Shown here in pieces: positions 18,135 through 28,955 of a stretch of 62,787 nucleotides of DNA. The notes below the pieces were generated by a model. The model did no database searches and had not been told where the DNA came from. It worked only from the letters and a program-made list of their open reading frames with translations. A program made the position numbers and the translations under genes. The DNA comes from Clostridiales bacterium (GTDB lineage Bacteria; Bacillota; Clostridia; Oscillospirales; CAG-382), in assembly GCA_016286245.1 (NCBI GenBank), contig JAEESG010000003.1, forward strand, positions 1-62,787, given 5' to 3'. How positions within the stretch are numbered: the first letter of the stretch is position 1; every line of letters begins with the position of its first letter.

Positions 18135-19919
18135 TTACCCTTCGTTTGCCGCGGGAAGATGTTTCTGATAATTTTTCATCTTCATTTTCGTGAAATTCTT
18201 TGCTCCGAAGAAGTCCGCGTCGATTTTGCTGAGCTCCTTGCTTGCGTAAACGTCCGCGTTATTGAACAGCGGAATTACCGGGGAATCCTCGATGAGTTTT
18301 TCTTCCGCCGTATGCATTGCCTCGGCTCTCTTTTCGTTATTTGCCGCGTAAACTATCGCGTCGCAGATTATATCGTATTCCTCGCTGTCATAACCGGTAA
18401 TATTGAGCTTCGTATATACGGGCTCATCTGCCTCCGCGTCTGCCCTGCCGCCCGCATACTTCTTTGAAAAGCCCACGAGCACGGAATATGCGTCGGGAGT
18501 CGTGCACTGGAAGTCAAGACCTATGATTTTTGCGTCTCCCTCGGCAAATTTTGTATTTTCGGACGTTATGCCGTAGAAATATTTGGAGTTTTTGCCCGAA
18601 AGCGTAACGGAAAATCCGAGTTCCTTCCATACCGATTTTGCGTATTCGGCTATCTTTTCCTCGTATTCCCTGTCCTTATTGTATTCTATCGTGAACGAGC
18701 CGCTCTTTACGTTTGCCTCGGCAAGCAGTTCCTTTGCCTTTTCGATATCGCCCTTCGGCGCGAACATATTGCCTGCGGCTTTGCGGAATTCCGTATTTTT
18801 CATGGTATCCTCAACGCCGAACGGAATTATGCCTTCCGCCGCTTTTGTGCCTCTTCCGGTAAGCGAGTTGATATGTTCTCTGTCAAGCGCAATCGAAAGC
18901 GCCTGTCTTACGCGGGCGTCGCCGAACAGTCTGCTCGTCGTGTCAAAGAAATATGTATACGTCGACGGAATAAGCGTGCTCTGCGTCTTGCCGGCTTTCT
19001 TTATCGTTTCCTCGTCTGCTTCGCTGAGGTTTATATAGAAAATTTCGCCGTTTAAAAACTTATCTATCTGTTCGTCGGCGGTTGCTCCGTCGGAATAAAC
19101 GGTTATGAGCTGATACGGCTTTACGGCCTTATCGACGGGATTATCCTTGAGCTCGCTTACGTTATTGTAATGCAGGCTTCTTTCAAGAACAATCTCTTTA
19201 TCGTTTACGTTCTTATACTTGAAGGGTCCGTTCGTAAGCGGAATCGCCTTTGCGGACGACGTCTGCCACGAATAATCGCTGTTGTCCTTATCGTCGAATT
19301 TCGACGCGTTTTCCTCTCTGAGCGGTACGAGCACCGGGCTTGCAAGGCGGCGGATGAAGTATTCAACGTTGGTAAAGTCTTTTTCAAACGTTATCTGCAG
19401 CACGTTATCCTTTATCGCGCACACGCCGAGGTCGTTTATCGAGCACTGTCCCTCTTTTACCTTTCTTGCGTTCTTTATCGGATAAAGCAGCGCCGCGGCG
19501 GTATTATCCGTCTCGCTGTTCAGCAGTCTCTGCCATGCGTACACGAAATCCTCCGCGTCAACCGCGATTCCGTCGCTCCAGTTTGTCGCCTTGAGCTTTA
19601 TTTCAAGCTTTAAGGTATTATCTCTTGCATCGGCAAAGTATTTATATTCATCGGCAACGCCTTTTTCAAGCTTGCCTTTGCTGTTTATCCTGAAAAGTCC
19701 CTCGTAAAGAAGTCCGAACAGCTTTGCGTTATCGGCGGAGCCGTAATTTACCGCCGTCGGGTCGAGATTCGACGGAAACGCCGAAATATACATCTTTACA
19801 ACGGCTCCCTTATCATCTGGGCTTTTTCCGCAGCCCGCAAAAAGAAGCGCGGAGCATATCATAAGTATTGCAAGCACAAGGGCCGACGCTTTTTTCATAA
19901 TTTTTATCATACCTTTCAT
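18135..19919 (-). CDS. Oligopeptide ABC transporter substrate-binding protein (SBP family 5), lipoprotein
   Basis: Lipobox LLFAGCG; SBP_bac_5 motifs (NLDPTAVNYGSADNAKLFGLLYEGLFR; DARVRQALSIALDREHI). Confidence 0.92.
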   Translation of the reverse strand: MKGMIKIMKKASALVLAILMICSALLFAGCGKSPDDKGAVVKMYISAFPSNLDPTAVNYGSADNAKLFGLLYEGLFRINSKGKLEKGVADEYKYFADARDNTLKLEIKLKATNWSDGIAVDAEDFVYAWQRLLNSETDNTAAALLYPIKNARKVKEGQCSINDLGVCAIKDNVLQITFEKDFTNVEYFIRRLASPVLVPLREENASKFDDKDNSDYSWQTSSAKAIPLTNGPFKYKNVNDKEIVLERSLHYNNVSELKDNPVDKAVKPYQLITVYSDGATADEQIDKFLNGEIFYINLSEADEETIKKAGKTQSTLIPSTYTYFFDTTSRLFGDARVRQALSIALDREHINSLTGRGTKAAEGIIPFGVEDTMKNTEFRKAAGNMFAPKGDIEKAKELLAEANVKSGSFTIEYNKDREYEEKIAEYAKSVWKELGFSVTLSGKNSKYFYGITSENTKFAEGDAKIIGLDFQCTTPDAYSVLVGFSKKYAGGRADAEADEPVYTKLNITGYDSEEYDIICDAIVYAANNEKRAEAMHTAEEKLIEDSPVIPLFNNADVYASKELSKIDADFFGAKNFTKMKMKNYQKHLPAANEG

Positions 19920-19950
19920 ATTACTGTTAAACCATTAAATGTCAAACTAT

Positions 19951-19979
19951 ATTATATCATCAAAATACCGTTTTAGCAA
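19951..19979 (-). promoter_or_regulatory. Promoter for the substrate-binding protein gene
   Basis: Minus strand TTGCTA, 17 nt, TATAAT with TGA extended -10. Confidence 0.6.
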
Positions 19980-20143
19980 TTATATTTTACCGTTTTTCAT
20001 CACTTTTTTCAATTTGCACAATTTTATGACTTATTTTTGTGTCTGTTGCACAAAATCATATTACGGCAGGCGCCTTTCGCATATATTTTTTGGCGGCGGA
20101 ATATTATTTAACGACCGAATTTCTTTAAAACGGAGGAACAAAA

Positions 20144-21085
20144 ATGACAGAAAAATACAAACCCGAAGGATATCTCGTCGACCTGCCCGAAAACAAAGAA
20201 CAGATTTCAAGCCTTTCGGGGCTTGAATATGCGATGAGCGCGGGCTCCATTCTTGAGGCGAGGGCCGTTTTATGCGACGCAAACCACAATCTTTCAGTCG
20301 AGCTCGGAAAATACAAGGGCGTAATCCCGCGCGAAGAGGCATCTTACAGCATAGACGGCAGCGAAACGCGCGATATTGCAATAATTACGAGAGTCGGAAA
20401 GCCGGTATGCTTCAAAATATTGTCGATAGACAAATCATCGGTTGAGCCGCGCATTATTCTTTCACGAAGAGCTGCGCAGTCCGAGTGCTTTGAAAATTAC
20501 GTCTCGCATCTCTCCCCCGGCGACGTCATCGACGCGCGCGTTACGCACATTGAGTCTTTCGGCTGTTTCTGCGACATAGGCTGCGGAATAATCTCGCTTC
20601 TCCCAGTCGACTGCATTTCCGTTTCGAGAATAAGCAATCCGAAAGAGCGCTTTTGCGGCGGAGATTTCATAAAATGCGCCGTAAAAACAAACGACCGCAC
20701 GACCGGGCGCGTATCGCTGACGCACAAGGAGCTTCTCGGCACGTGGGAGGAAAACGCGTCTCTTTTCAGTCCCGGAGAAACCGCCGCAGGTATAATAAGG
20801 AGCATTGAGCCGTACGGAATTTTCGTGGAGCTGGCGCCAAACCTCGCGGGGCTTGCCGAATGGTGCGAGGGCGCCGAAGCGGGACACGTCGCCGCCGTCT
20901 ACATAAAAAGCATAGTACCGTCGAAAATGAAAATAAAGCTCGTAATAATAGACAGCAACATGCCCTCTTTTTCCGCCGTAAAGAAGCCGCAATACATGAT
21001 AGAATCGGGGCACATAGACAAATGGGTTTATTCCCCCGAAAACTGCGAAAAATACATTTTTACCGATTTTTCGGACGGCATATAA
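20144..21085 (+). CDS. Multi-S1-domain RNA-binding protein
   Basis: 313 aa with S1-like repeats (GDVIDARVTHIESFGCFCDIG..., GETAAGIIRSIEPYGIFVELAPNLAGLAEW); start preceded by GGAGG. Confidence 0.85.
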   Translation: MTEKYKPEGYLVDLPENKEQISSLSGLEYAMSAGSILEARAVLCDANHNLSVELGKYKGVIPREEASYSIDGSETRDIAIITRVGKPVCFKILSIDKSSVEPRIILSRRAAQSECFENYVSHLSPGDVIDARVTHIESFGCFCDIGCGIISLLPVDCISVSRISNPKERFCGGDFIKCAVKTNDRTTGRVSLTHKELLGTWEENASLFSPGETAAGIIRSIEPYGIFVELAPNLAGLAEWCEGAEAGHVAAVYIKSIVPSKMKIKLVIIDSNMPSFSAVKKPQYMIESGHIDKWVYSPENCEKYIFTDFSDGI

Positions 21086-21117
21086 AAAAACAATCGGATT
21101 TCTCCGATTGTTTTTTA
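21083..21117. terminator. Bidirectional terminator
   Basis: AAAAAAACAATCGGA/TCCGATTGTTTTTT hairpin between convergent genes. Confidence 0.85.
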
Positions 21118-21465
21118 AAATCCGGCGTTTACCGTAAGTTTTATTATCAGATCGACGTCGTCGTACTGCTCTTTTTCAAGTTTTGATTTCGCATCGTACA
21201 GCGCCGCCTTGTTATTCCCGACAAAACCGCATTTTTCGCATTTCTGCGTTATCACGTACCCTCTTTTCGCGTCGGGAAACGCAAAAACGGGTCTCATTAT
21301 TCCTCCGCAAGCGCACGCCCTGTCTCCAGGAAGCACGTCGACGTGTTTTGAACAAAGGCATCTCGGGCAGTGGTTTCTGCTTGTCTTTCCCAGAGGTTTT
21401 ACTTCAAAACCGCAGTTTTCGCATACAAAGCCGCTGTCGTTTTTGGTAAAGCGTTTCTGTTCCAT
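21115..21465 (-). CDS. RNHCP domain protein
   Basis: RNHCPRC motif with several CxxC pairs (CENCGF, CEKCGF). Confidence 0.9.
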   Translation of the reverse strand: MEQKRFTKNDSGFVCENCGFEVKPLGKTSRNHCPRCLCSKHVDVLPGDRACACGGIMRPVFAFPDAKRGYVITQKCEKCGFVGNNKAALYDAKSKLEKEQYDDVDLIIKLTVNAGF

Positions 21466-21474
21466 TTTTATTCC

Positions 21475-22488
21475 TTATTTCTGCGCTTTTCTGGCGTTTT
21501 TTCTTGCTTTTTTGAGCCTTATGTCATCGCCGTAAAACTTGAATGTCCTGAAGTTGCCTATAAGTCTCGAATTTATTCTGTCGTCGTACTGTTTTTGGAA
21601 TTCCTTTGCGTCGTCGAGGTTCGTGTTGATAATCATCGGCTTTCCCGACATAATTCTCGTGTTGAGAATATTATACAGCACATTCTGCGAAAATCTGCTT
21701 TTAAGTTCTGTCCCGAGGTCGTCGATTATGAGAAGCGAGCTTTGCGTATACCTTTCGGCGTCCTGCGACGCGGACTCGTCCTTTGGAAAGGTGCTGAGTT
21801 CGAAAATGTGCATAATATTCTGCATGGTGTCGTAAACGACGTCGTAGCCCTTATCTATCACGCCTTTTGCTATCGCCGTCGACAAATGCGTTTTTCCGAG
21901 CCCCGTGCTTCCGACGAACAGCAGATTCTGAGAATTTCCCGGCTTTCCGAACTTCTTTACGTAGTCCTTCGCCTCCGAAAGAACGTATGTCATATTGTCT
22001 CTCGGGCTTATTCCGCCGTCTTTCTTTTCGTCAGAATAAAAAGAAAGATCAAAGTTATCAAATCCCTGCTCCGCAAGCGCTTCTCCCAGTCCCGAAGATT
22101 CGTACGCGCATTTTGCGAGCGCCTTTTTCATGCAGGTGCACATATTTATGCCTATATATCCCGTATCGCCGCATTTTTCGCACGAATAGTTTACGTCGAG
22201 GTAGTTTTCGGGCTTGCCCATGAGTTTAAGTATTCTCTTTTTATCGTCGAGAAGCTCGCGGCTCTCCTTCCGGAGCGCCTTTATTCTCTTTTCGAGTCCG
22301 TCCTTGCCTTCGAGCGAGCTTGAAAAAATTTTCATGCCCGTCATCGACAGCGCCTTGTCGATTTCTTTCAGCTGCGGGCAGATTCTGTCCATTTCCTCTT
22401 TTCTTTCCTGTGCCGTATTAACCGCGTTTTGTCTTTTTTTCGCAAACTCGTCGAGAACTTTTTCGACTATTTGTCTTGAATATTCCAT
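21475..22488 (-). CDS. DnaC-like ATPase / replication protein
   Basis: Zinc-finger CEKCGDTGYIGINMCTC, Walker A VGSTGLGKTHLS, Walker B LLIIDDLGTE. Confidence 0.9.
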   Translation of the reverse strand: MEYSRQIVEKVLDEFAKKRQNAVNTAQERKEEMDRICPQLKEIDKALSMTGMKIFSSSLEGKDGLEKRIKALRKESRELLDDKKRILKLMGKPENYLDVNYSCEKCGDTGYIGINMCTCMKKALAKCAYESSGLGEALAEQGFDNFDLSFYSDEKKDGGISPRDNMTYVLSEAKDYVKKFGKPGNSQNLLFVGSTGLGKTHLSTAIAKGVIDKGYDVVYDTMQNIMHIFELSTFPKDESASQDAERYTQSSLLIIDDLGTELKSRFSQNVLYNILNTRIMSGKPMIINTNLDDAKEFQKQYDDRINSRLIGNFRTFKFYGDDIRLKKARKNARKAQK

Positions 22489-22565
22489 ATTTATTCCTCA
22501 CTGCCGTTTTATTTGAAACGTCCTTAAATTTATAGTATCACAATTTTTTTTCAAAGTCAACATAG

Positions 22566-22604
22566 CAAAAAAGATACCCTTTTATATTTCAAAAGGGTAT
22601 CTTT
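22566..22604 (-). terminator. Terminator of the ZIP transporter gene
   Basis: AAAGATACCCTTTT/AAAAGGGTATCTTT stem. Confidence 0.8.
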
Positions 22605-22609
22605 GATTT

Positions 22610-23392
22610 TTATCCGAGCGCAACGTCGAGCGCCATCATGAGCGTAAATCCCAGCGCGAACATCACAACGCCTATATTCGAGTGCTCGCCCTCCGACATT
22701 TCGGGAATGAGCTCCTCCACCACGACGTATATCATCGCTCCCGCGGCAAAGGAAAGAAGATACGGCATTGCGGGGACAAAAAGTCCCGCGAAAAGCACCG
22801 TAAGCAGTGCGCCTACCGGCTCAACGGCGCCCGAAAGCATTCCGTCGAGAAACGCCCCCGTTTTCGTTTTTCCTTGCGCGTGCAGCGGCATTGAAATAAT
22901 CGCTCCCTCGGGAAAATTCTGTATCGCAATTCCCAGCGCGAGCGCAAGCGCGCCTCCCGCCGTGATATTTGCGGAGCCCGAAAGCAGTCCCGCGTAAACC
23001 ACGCCGACCGCCATTCCCTCTGGTATGTTGTGAAGCGTTACGGCAAGCACCATCATCGTCGTCTTCTTTGCGCGGCTCTTCGGGCCCTCCGCTTTTTGTG
23101 CGTTCATGTGCAGGTGCGGAATCACGCGGTCCAGAAGCAGCAGAAACAGTATGCCGAGCCAGAAGCCCGCCGCGGCGGGCGCAAACGCCCACCTGCCTTT
23201 ATCTTCGCTCTGATTCATTGCGGGTATAAGTAAGCTCCATATCGACGCCGCGACCATTACTCCGCCCGCAAAGCCCGTAAGCGCGCGCTGAACGTTCCTT
23301 CCCAGCTCCCTTTTCATAAAGAACACGCAGGCCGCGCCGAGCGCCGTGCCTAAAAACGGAATCGTTATTCCTTCAAATACGTTAAGCCACAT
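22610..23392 (-). CDS. ZIP family (SLC39-like) metal transporter
   Basis: HNIPEGMAVGVVYAG and QNFPEGAIISMPL metal-site motifs; VVEELIPE. Confidence 0.93.
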   Translation of the reverse strand: MWLNVFEGITIPFLGTALGAACVFFMKRELGRNVQRALTGFAGGVMVAASIWSLLIPAMNQSEDKGRWAFAPAAAGFWLGILFLLLLDRVIPHLHMNAQKAEGPKSRAKKTTMMVLAVTLHNIPEGMAVGVVYAGLLSGSANITAGGALALALGIAIQNFPEGAIISMPLHAQGKTKTGAFLDGMLSGAVEPVGALLTVLFAGLFVPAMPYLLSFAAGAMIYVVVEELIPEMSEGEHSNIGVVMFALGFTLMMALDVALG

Positions 23393-23447
23393 ATTTTACC
23401 TCTTTTATTTTAAAAATAATTCCGCTCCGCAGTCAACCGTTTTTTCG

Positions 23448-23493
23448 GTTAGCCTTTGCTAACTATAATAGCATATTTTTTCGGTTTTGTCAA
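23448..23493 (-). promoter_or_regulatory. ZIP gene promoter with operator-like dyad
   Basis: TTGACA (23488-23493), 17 nt, TATTAT (23465-23470), immediately followed by perfect dyad GTTAGC-N4-GCTAAC (23448-23463). Confidence 0.75.
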
Positions 23494-23504
23494 TGCTCCG
23501 GAAA

Positions 23505-23538
23505 ATCAAAAAGTGCGCCGCGGCTTTTGCCGCGGCGC
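23505..23538 (-). terminator. Terminator at the end of the purine/fhs operon
   Basis: GCGCCGCGGC/GCCGCGGCGC stem then T-run on the minus strand. Confidence 0.85.
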
Positions 23539-23561
23539 TTTGAAGTTTCAATTATCCTTCA

Positions 23562-25238
23562 TTAAAACAGTCCCACAATTTTTCCGTCTTCGGTAACGTC
23601 TATCTTTTCAGCGGCGGGAACCTTGGGAAGTCCCGGCATTGTCATTATGTCGCCCATCAGAACGACGATAAAGCCTGCGCCCGCCGAAACCTTTACGTTC
23701 TTTACGGTTACCTTGAAGTCCTTGGGCGCGCCGAGCTTGGACGCGTCATCGGAAAAGCTGTACTGCGTTTTGGCAACGCATATCGGGCATTTCCCGAAGC
23801 CGAGTTCTTCGAGGCGGTCTATCTGCTTTTCGGCTGCGGGCATATAAATTATTCCCGAGCCGTGATATATTTTCGTTACTACCTTTTCGATTTTTTCCTT
23901 AATTGTCAGGTCGTCCTCATAGCTGAACGTAAAGTCGCCCTTTTCCTCCTCGCAGAGTCTTACGACTTCTCTTGCAAGCGCCTCTCCGCCTTTGCCGCCT
24001 TCCGCCCATACCGTCGAGAGAACGGTGTTCACGCCGAGTTCCTTACACTTTGCGATAATGAAGTCTATTTCGGCGTCGGTATCCGTCGGGAAGCGGTTTA
24101 CGGCTACCACGCAGGGAAGCTTGTAAACGTTCTTTATGTTCGAGACGTGCTGCAAAAGATTCGGAAGTCCCTTTTCGAGCGCGTCGAGATTTTCCGCCGC
24201 GAGCTCCTTTTTATCGAGTCCGCCGTGCATTTTCAGCGCTCTTACCGTTGCGACTATTACAACGGCGTTCGGCACAAGTCCCGTCATACGGCATTTTATG
24301 TCGAGGAATTTTTCAGCTCCGAGATCTGCGCCGAATCCCGCTTCCGTAACGGTATATTCGCTCATTTTGAGCGCCGTTCTCGTTGCGATTACGGAATTGC
24401 ATCCGTGCGCGATATTTGCAAACGGACCGCCGTGAACGAATGCGGGCGTTCCCTCAAGCGTCTGAACGAGGTTGGGCTTGAGCGCGTCTTTAAGAAGCGC
24501 CGTCATTGCGCCCTGCGCCTTTAAGTCCCCCGCCGTTACGGGTTTATCGTCGTAGGTATAGCCAACGATTATTTTTGACAGGCGCGTTTTCAAATCGGAA
24601 AGCGAGTCGGCAAGGCAGAGCACCGCCATGATTTCGCTTGCGACGGTTATATCAAAGCCGTCCTCTCTCGGCGTGCCGTTCGCCTTTCCGCCCAGTCCGT
24701 CCACTATGTTTCTGAGCTGGCGGTCGTTCATATCGACGCATCTCTTCCAGGTTATCTTTCTTACGTCGATGCCGAGCGAATTGCCCTGCTGAATATGGTT
24801 ATCAAGCATTGCGGCAAGCAGGTTGTTCGCCGCGCCTATTGCATGAAAATCTCCCGTAAAGTGAAGATTTATGTCCTCCATCGGTATTACCTGCGCGTAT
24901 CCGCCTCCGGCGGCTCCGCCTTTAATGCCGAACACCGGGCCGAGCGACGGCTCTCTGAGCGCAACGACCGATTTTTTGCCGATTTTGCGAAGTCCGTCCG
25001 CAAGTCCTATCGTCGTGGTCGTCTTTCCCTCTCCCGCGGGTGTGGGGGTTATTGCCGTTACTAGCACGAGCTTTCCGTTTTCTCCTTTGTTTTCGTCAAG
25101 AAAAGCGAGGTCGATTTTCGCCTTATTGTTTCCGTACTGCTCGACGTACTTACGGTCGATGCCTATACTGTCCGCTATTTCCGTTATGTGCTGCGGTTTA
25201 CATGCCTGTGCGATTTCAATGTCCGATAAGTAACTCAT
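23562..25238 (-). CDS. fhs: Formate--tetrahydrofolate ligase
   Basis: 558 aa: [55 protein letters not shown]. Confidence 0.98.
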   Translation of the reverse strand: MSYLSDIEIAQACKPQHITEIADSIGIDRKYVEQYGNNKAKIDLAFLDENKGENGKLVLVTAITPTPAGEGKTTTTIGLADGLRKIGKKSVVALREPSLGPVFGIKGGAAGGGYAQVIPMEDINLHFTGDFHAIGAANNLLAAMLDNHIQQGNSLGIDVRKITWKRCVDMNDRQLRNIVDGLGGKANGTPREDGFDITVASEIMAVLCLADSLSDLKTRLSKIIVGYTYDDKPVTAGDLKAQGAMTALLKDALKPNLVQTLEGTPAFVHGGPFANIAHGCNSVIATRTALKMSEYTVTEAGFGADLGAEKFLDIKCRMTGLVPNAVVIVATVRALKMHGGLDKKELAAENLDALEKGLPNLLQHVSNIKNVYKLPCVVAVNRFPTDTDAEIDFIIAKCKELGVNTVLSTVWAEGGKGGEALAREVVRLCEEEKGDFTFSYEDDLTIKEKIEKVVTKIYHGSGIIYMPAAEKQIDRLEELGFGKCPICVAKTQYSFSDDASKLGAPKDFKVTVKNVKVSAGAGFIVVLMGDIMTMPGLPKVPAAEKIDVTEDGKIVGLF

Positions 25239-25250
25239 TTTTTCTTCTCC

Positions 25251-28200
25251 TTATTTCTTAAAATATTCTACCGCCGACTCAAACATGAAGCTGTTATAAT
25301 CGCCGGGAACGTTTTTGTAAAGACCTTTTCCCGTTCTCTCGCTGTGTCCCATCTTTCCGAACACTCTTCCGTCGGGAGACGTGATTCCTTCTATTGCAAA
25401 CGCAGAGCCGTTCGGATTATACCTTATATCCATCGACGCGTTTCCGGAAAGGTCGACGTACTGCGTCGCTATCTGTCCGTTCTGCGCAAGTTCGCGTATA
25501 AGCTTTTCGTCTGCCGTAAATCTTCCTTCACCGTGAGAAATCGGAACGTATATTACGTCGCCTACCTTTCTCTTTGAAAGCCACGGGGATTTATCCGACG
25601 CGATTCTCGTGCGCACTATTTTCGACTGGTGCCTTGCTATCGTATTGAACGTCAGCGTCGGGCAGTTTTCATCGGTGTCGATTATTTTTCCGTACGGAAC
25701 GAGTCCCAGTTTGATTAACGCCTGGAAGCCGTTGCATATTCCGCACATGAGGCCGCCGCGGTTGTCGAGAAAATCGTGCACTCCGTCTTTGATTTCGGGA
25801 TTTCTGAAAAACGCCGTTATGAATTTTCCGCTTCCGTCCGGCTCGTCGCCTCCCGAAAAACCGCCAGGGATAAAGACTATCTGCGCCTCAACGAGAGATT
25901 TTGCGAATTTTTCGACGCTTTCTTCAACCCCCTTTGCAGAAAGGTTGTTTATGACGATTATTTCGGGCTGCGCTCCCGCGCTTGACAGCGCCTTTGCGCT
26001 GTCGTACTCGCAGTTTGTTCCGGGAAACACGGGAATAAGCGCCTTGGGCTTGAGATTACATCTTATCGCGGGCGTAATGCGCGTTTTTTCAAAGTAAGAG
26101 ACGTTCTGCGCCCCGCCTTTTGCCTGAGCTTTGCTCGGATACACGCTTTCAAGCTTGTTTTCATATAAGTCGAGCAGTTTCTGAAGGTCTATTTCCTCTG
26201 AGCCGTATTTTACGCACGTTTTTTCGGTGATTTTTCCGATTACCTTTCCGAAATCGGTTTCTTCCGTGATTTCGAGCAGGAACGCGCCGTAGGAATATCC
26301 GAAAATCTCGCTTATTTTTACGTTTTCGTCGAATTCAAATCCAAAGCCGTTGCCGAAGCACATCTTCATGACCGCCTCCGCGATTCCGCCCATGCCGGGG
26401 GTATAGCAGGAAACGGCTTTGCCGCTTCTCAGAAGTCCGTTTACCTTTGCAAACGTCTTTATGAGCGAATCCGCTTTCGGAAGTCCGTCCGAACCGTATT
26501 CGGGTGCGATTAAAATCACCTTGTCGCCCGCTTTTTTGAATTCATTTGAAACTATATTTTCCGTTTTTTCGGCCTTTACCGCAAACGACACGAGCGTCGG
26601 CGGAACGTCGAGGTCCTCGAACGAGCCGCTCATGGAGTCTTTGCCGCCTATTGCGGCGACTCCGAGCTCGATCTGCGCCCTGTACGCACCGAGAAGAGAA
26701 GCAAGCGGTTTGCCCCAGCGTTTTTCGTCCTTGCCGAGCTTTTCAAAATACTCCTGGAACGTGAGGTATACGTCCTCGAACTCTGCACCCGTCGCGACAA
26801 GCTTGCTTACCGATTCGACCACGGCAAGATACGCGCCGTGATACGGGCTTTTCTCCGAAACGAACGGGTTATATCCGAACGACATGAGAGTGCAGGTATC
26901 GGTATGTTTCTTTTCGCACGACACCTTCTGCACCATCGCCTGAACGGGCGTGAGCTGATACTTTCCGCCAAAGGGCATAAGCACTGTTCCCGCGCCTATC
27001 GTGGAGTCAAAGCGTTCCGAAAGTCCGCGCTTCGAGCAGGTATTAAGGTCGGTCGCTGTCTTTATCATATTTTCGCAAAAAGTACCGTCAACCGTCTTCG
27101 AAAAGTCATGGGGCTTTTCGGAAACTACCGAAATATGCTTTTTTGCGCCGTTGGAATTTAAGAATTCGCGGCTTATATCGACGATTTTCTTTCCGTTCCA
27201 GCTCATTGTGAGCCGCTTTTCCTCTTTTACCGTTGCAACGGATGTTGCCTGCAGGTTTTCGGTTTCGGCAAGCTCCAGAAATCTCTCTACGTCCTTTGCT
27301 TCCACAACGACCGCCATTCTCTCCTGGCTTTCGCTTATGGCAAGCTCCGTTCCGTCAAGTCCCTCGTACTTTTTCGGGACGGCGTCGAGGTTTATTTCAA
27401 GTCCGTCGGCAAGTTCTCCTATCGCAACCGACACGCCGCCCGCGCCGAAATCGTTGCACCTCTTTATCATGAGGCACGCTTCCTTGTTTCTGAAGAGTCT
27501 TTGCAGTTTTCTCTCCTCGGGTGCGTTTCCTTTCTGCACCTCCGCACCGCAGGTGTCGATAGATTCGACGGTATGCGATTTTGATGAGCCCGTCGCTCCT
27601 CCGCAGCCGTCTCTGCCCGTTTTTCCGCCAAGCAGTATTACGACGTCCCCGGGAGCGGGCGTTTCGCGTCTTACGTTTTCCGCGGGGGCTGCCGCGATTA
27701 CCGCGCCTATTTCCATGCGCTTTGCCTCGTATCCGGGATGGTATATTTCATCGACGATTCCCGTCGCAAGTCCTATCTGGTTTCCGTATGATGAATATCC
27801 CGCCGCGGCGGTCGTTACTATCTTTCTTTGCGGAAGCTTTCCTTTTCTCGTCTTTTCGACGCCTGCAAGCGGGCTTGACGCGCCCGTAACCCTCATTGCG
27901 CCGTAAACGTATGATCTTCCCGAAAGCGGGTCTCTTATCGCGCCGCCGATACACGTTGCGGCGCCGCCGAAAGGCTCGATTTCCGTCGGGTGATTATGCG
28001 TTTCGTTTTTGAAAAGAAGCAGAAAATCCTCGTCTTTGCCGTCAATGCTTACCTTTATTTTCACGGTGCAGGCGTTTATTTCGTCGCTCTCGTCGAGATT
28101 TTTCAGTTTTCCCTCTTTTTTGAGCGCCTTTGCCGCGATTGTCGCGACGTCCATAAGGCAGACGGGCTTTTTTATGCCGAGTTTTTCGCGTGTTTTCACG

Positions 28201-28943
28201 TAATCCCCGTAGGTTTTCTGTAAAAGCTCATCCTCAAATTTTACGCCGTCTATTACCGTAAGAAAGGTCGTATGTCTGCAATGGTCCGACCAATAGGTAT
28301 CTATCATGCGTATTTCGGTTATCGTCGGGTCCCTTTTTTCCGACTCGAAATACTCTTTGCAAAAGCTTATATCGTCTATATCCATTGCGAGTTTATATTC
28401 TTTTATGAAATTTTCAAGTCCCGCTTTGTCGAGCTTCGTAAATCCGTGAAGCGTCTTTACCTGCGTCGGTATTTCATACTTCGTCTCAAGCGTTTCAGGC
28501 ATATCGAACGACGCTTCTCTCGACTCGACGGGGTTTATTACGTATTTTTTGACCTTTTCGACGTCCTCTTTCGAAATACCGCCGTAAAGGGCGTAAATTT
28601 TAGCCGTTTTTATTATCGGTCTTTGGCCTTTTGATATTATCTGTATGCACTGGGACGCGCTGTCGGCTCTCTGGTCGAACTGTCCCGGCAGGAATTCCGC
28701 CGCAAAGCAGAATGCGTCCCCCGTTTCAAGCGTGTCCGACACGATATCGAGCTGCGGCTCGGAAAAAACGGTCTTTTTTGCGTATTCGAACAGCTCTTCC
28801 GATATGTTTTCGGCGTCGTATCTGTTGATTATGCGAAGATCTGTAAGATTCTTTATTCCGAGAAACGAAACAAGCTCGGAATACAGCGATTTTGCTTCGA
28901 TTGCGTGTTCTTTTTTCTTTTCGACGAAAACTCTGTAAATCAA
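25251..28943 (-). CDS. purL: Phosphoribosylformylglycinamidine synthase (large single-chain form with GATase domain)
   Basis: 1230 aa: ETHNHPTEIEPFGGAATCIGG; C-terminal GATase GGLMCGICNGFQALIKLGL. Confidence 0.97.
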   Translation of the reverse strand: MIYRVFVEKKKEHAIEAKSLYSELVSFLGIKNLTDLRIINRYDAENISEELFEYAKKTVFSEPQLDIVSDTLETGDAFCFAAEFLPGQFDQRADSASQCIQIISKGQRPIIKTAKIYALYGGISKEDVEKVKKYVINPVESREASFDMPETLETKYEIPTQVKTLHGFTKLDKAGLENFIKEYKLAMDIDDISFCKEYFESEKRDPTITEIRMIDTYWSDHCRHTTFLTVIDGVKFEDELLQKTYGDYVKTREKLGIKKPVCLMDVATIAAKALKKEGKLKNLDESDEINACTVKIKVSIDGKDEDFLLLFKNETHNHPTEIEPFGGAATCIGGAIRDPLSGRSYVYGAMRVTGASSPLAGVEKTRKGKLPQRKIVTTAAAGYSSYGNQIGLATGIVDEIYHPGYEAKRMEIGAVIAAAPAENVRRETPAPGDVVILLGGKTGRDGCGGATGSSKSHTVESIDTCGAEVQKGNAPEERKLQRLFRNKEACLMIKRCNDFGAGGVSVAIGELADGLEINLDAVPKKYEGLDGTELAISESQERMAVVVEAKDVERFLELAETENLQATSVATVKEEKRLTMSWNGKKIVDISREFLNSNGAKKHISVVSEKPHDFSKTVDGTFCENMIKTATDLNTCSKRGLSERFDSTIGAGTVLMPFGGKYQLTPVQAMVQKVSCEKKHTDTCTLMSFGYNPFVSEKSPYHGAYLAVVESVSKLVATGAEFEDVYLTFQEYFEKLGKDEKRWGKPLASLLGAYRAQIELGVAAIGGKDSMSGSFEDLDVPPTLVSFAVKAEKTENIVSNEFKKAGDKVILIAPEYGSDGLPKADSLIKTFAKVNGLLRSGKAVSCYTPGMGGIAEAVMKMCFGNGFGFEFDENVKISEIFGYSYGAFLLEITEETDFGKVIGKITEKTCVKYGSEEIDLQKLLDLYENKLESVYPSKAQAKGGAQNVSYFEKTRITPAIRCNLKPKALIPVFPGTNCEYDSAKALSSAGAQPEIIVINNLSAKGVEESVEKFAKSLVEAQIVFIPGGFSGGDEPDGSGKFITAFFRNPEIKDGVHDFLDNRGGLMCGICNGFQALIKLGLVPYGKIIDTDENCPTLTFNTIARHQSKIVRTRIASDKSPWLSKRKVGDVIYVPISHGEGRFTADEKLIRELAQNGQIATQYVDLSGNASMDIRYNPNGSAFAIEGITSPDGRVFGKMGHSERTGKGLYKNVPGDYNSFMFESAVEYFKK

Positions 28944-28955
28944 AGTTTATCCCCC

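Noticed and set aside
19980-20070. Two TTGCACAA copies in the divergent intergenic region as an operator
   Set aside because: Short AT-rich 8-mers without clear dyad or spacing logic; insufficient support.
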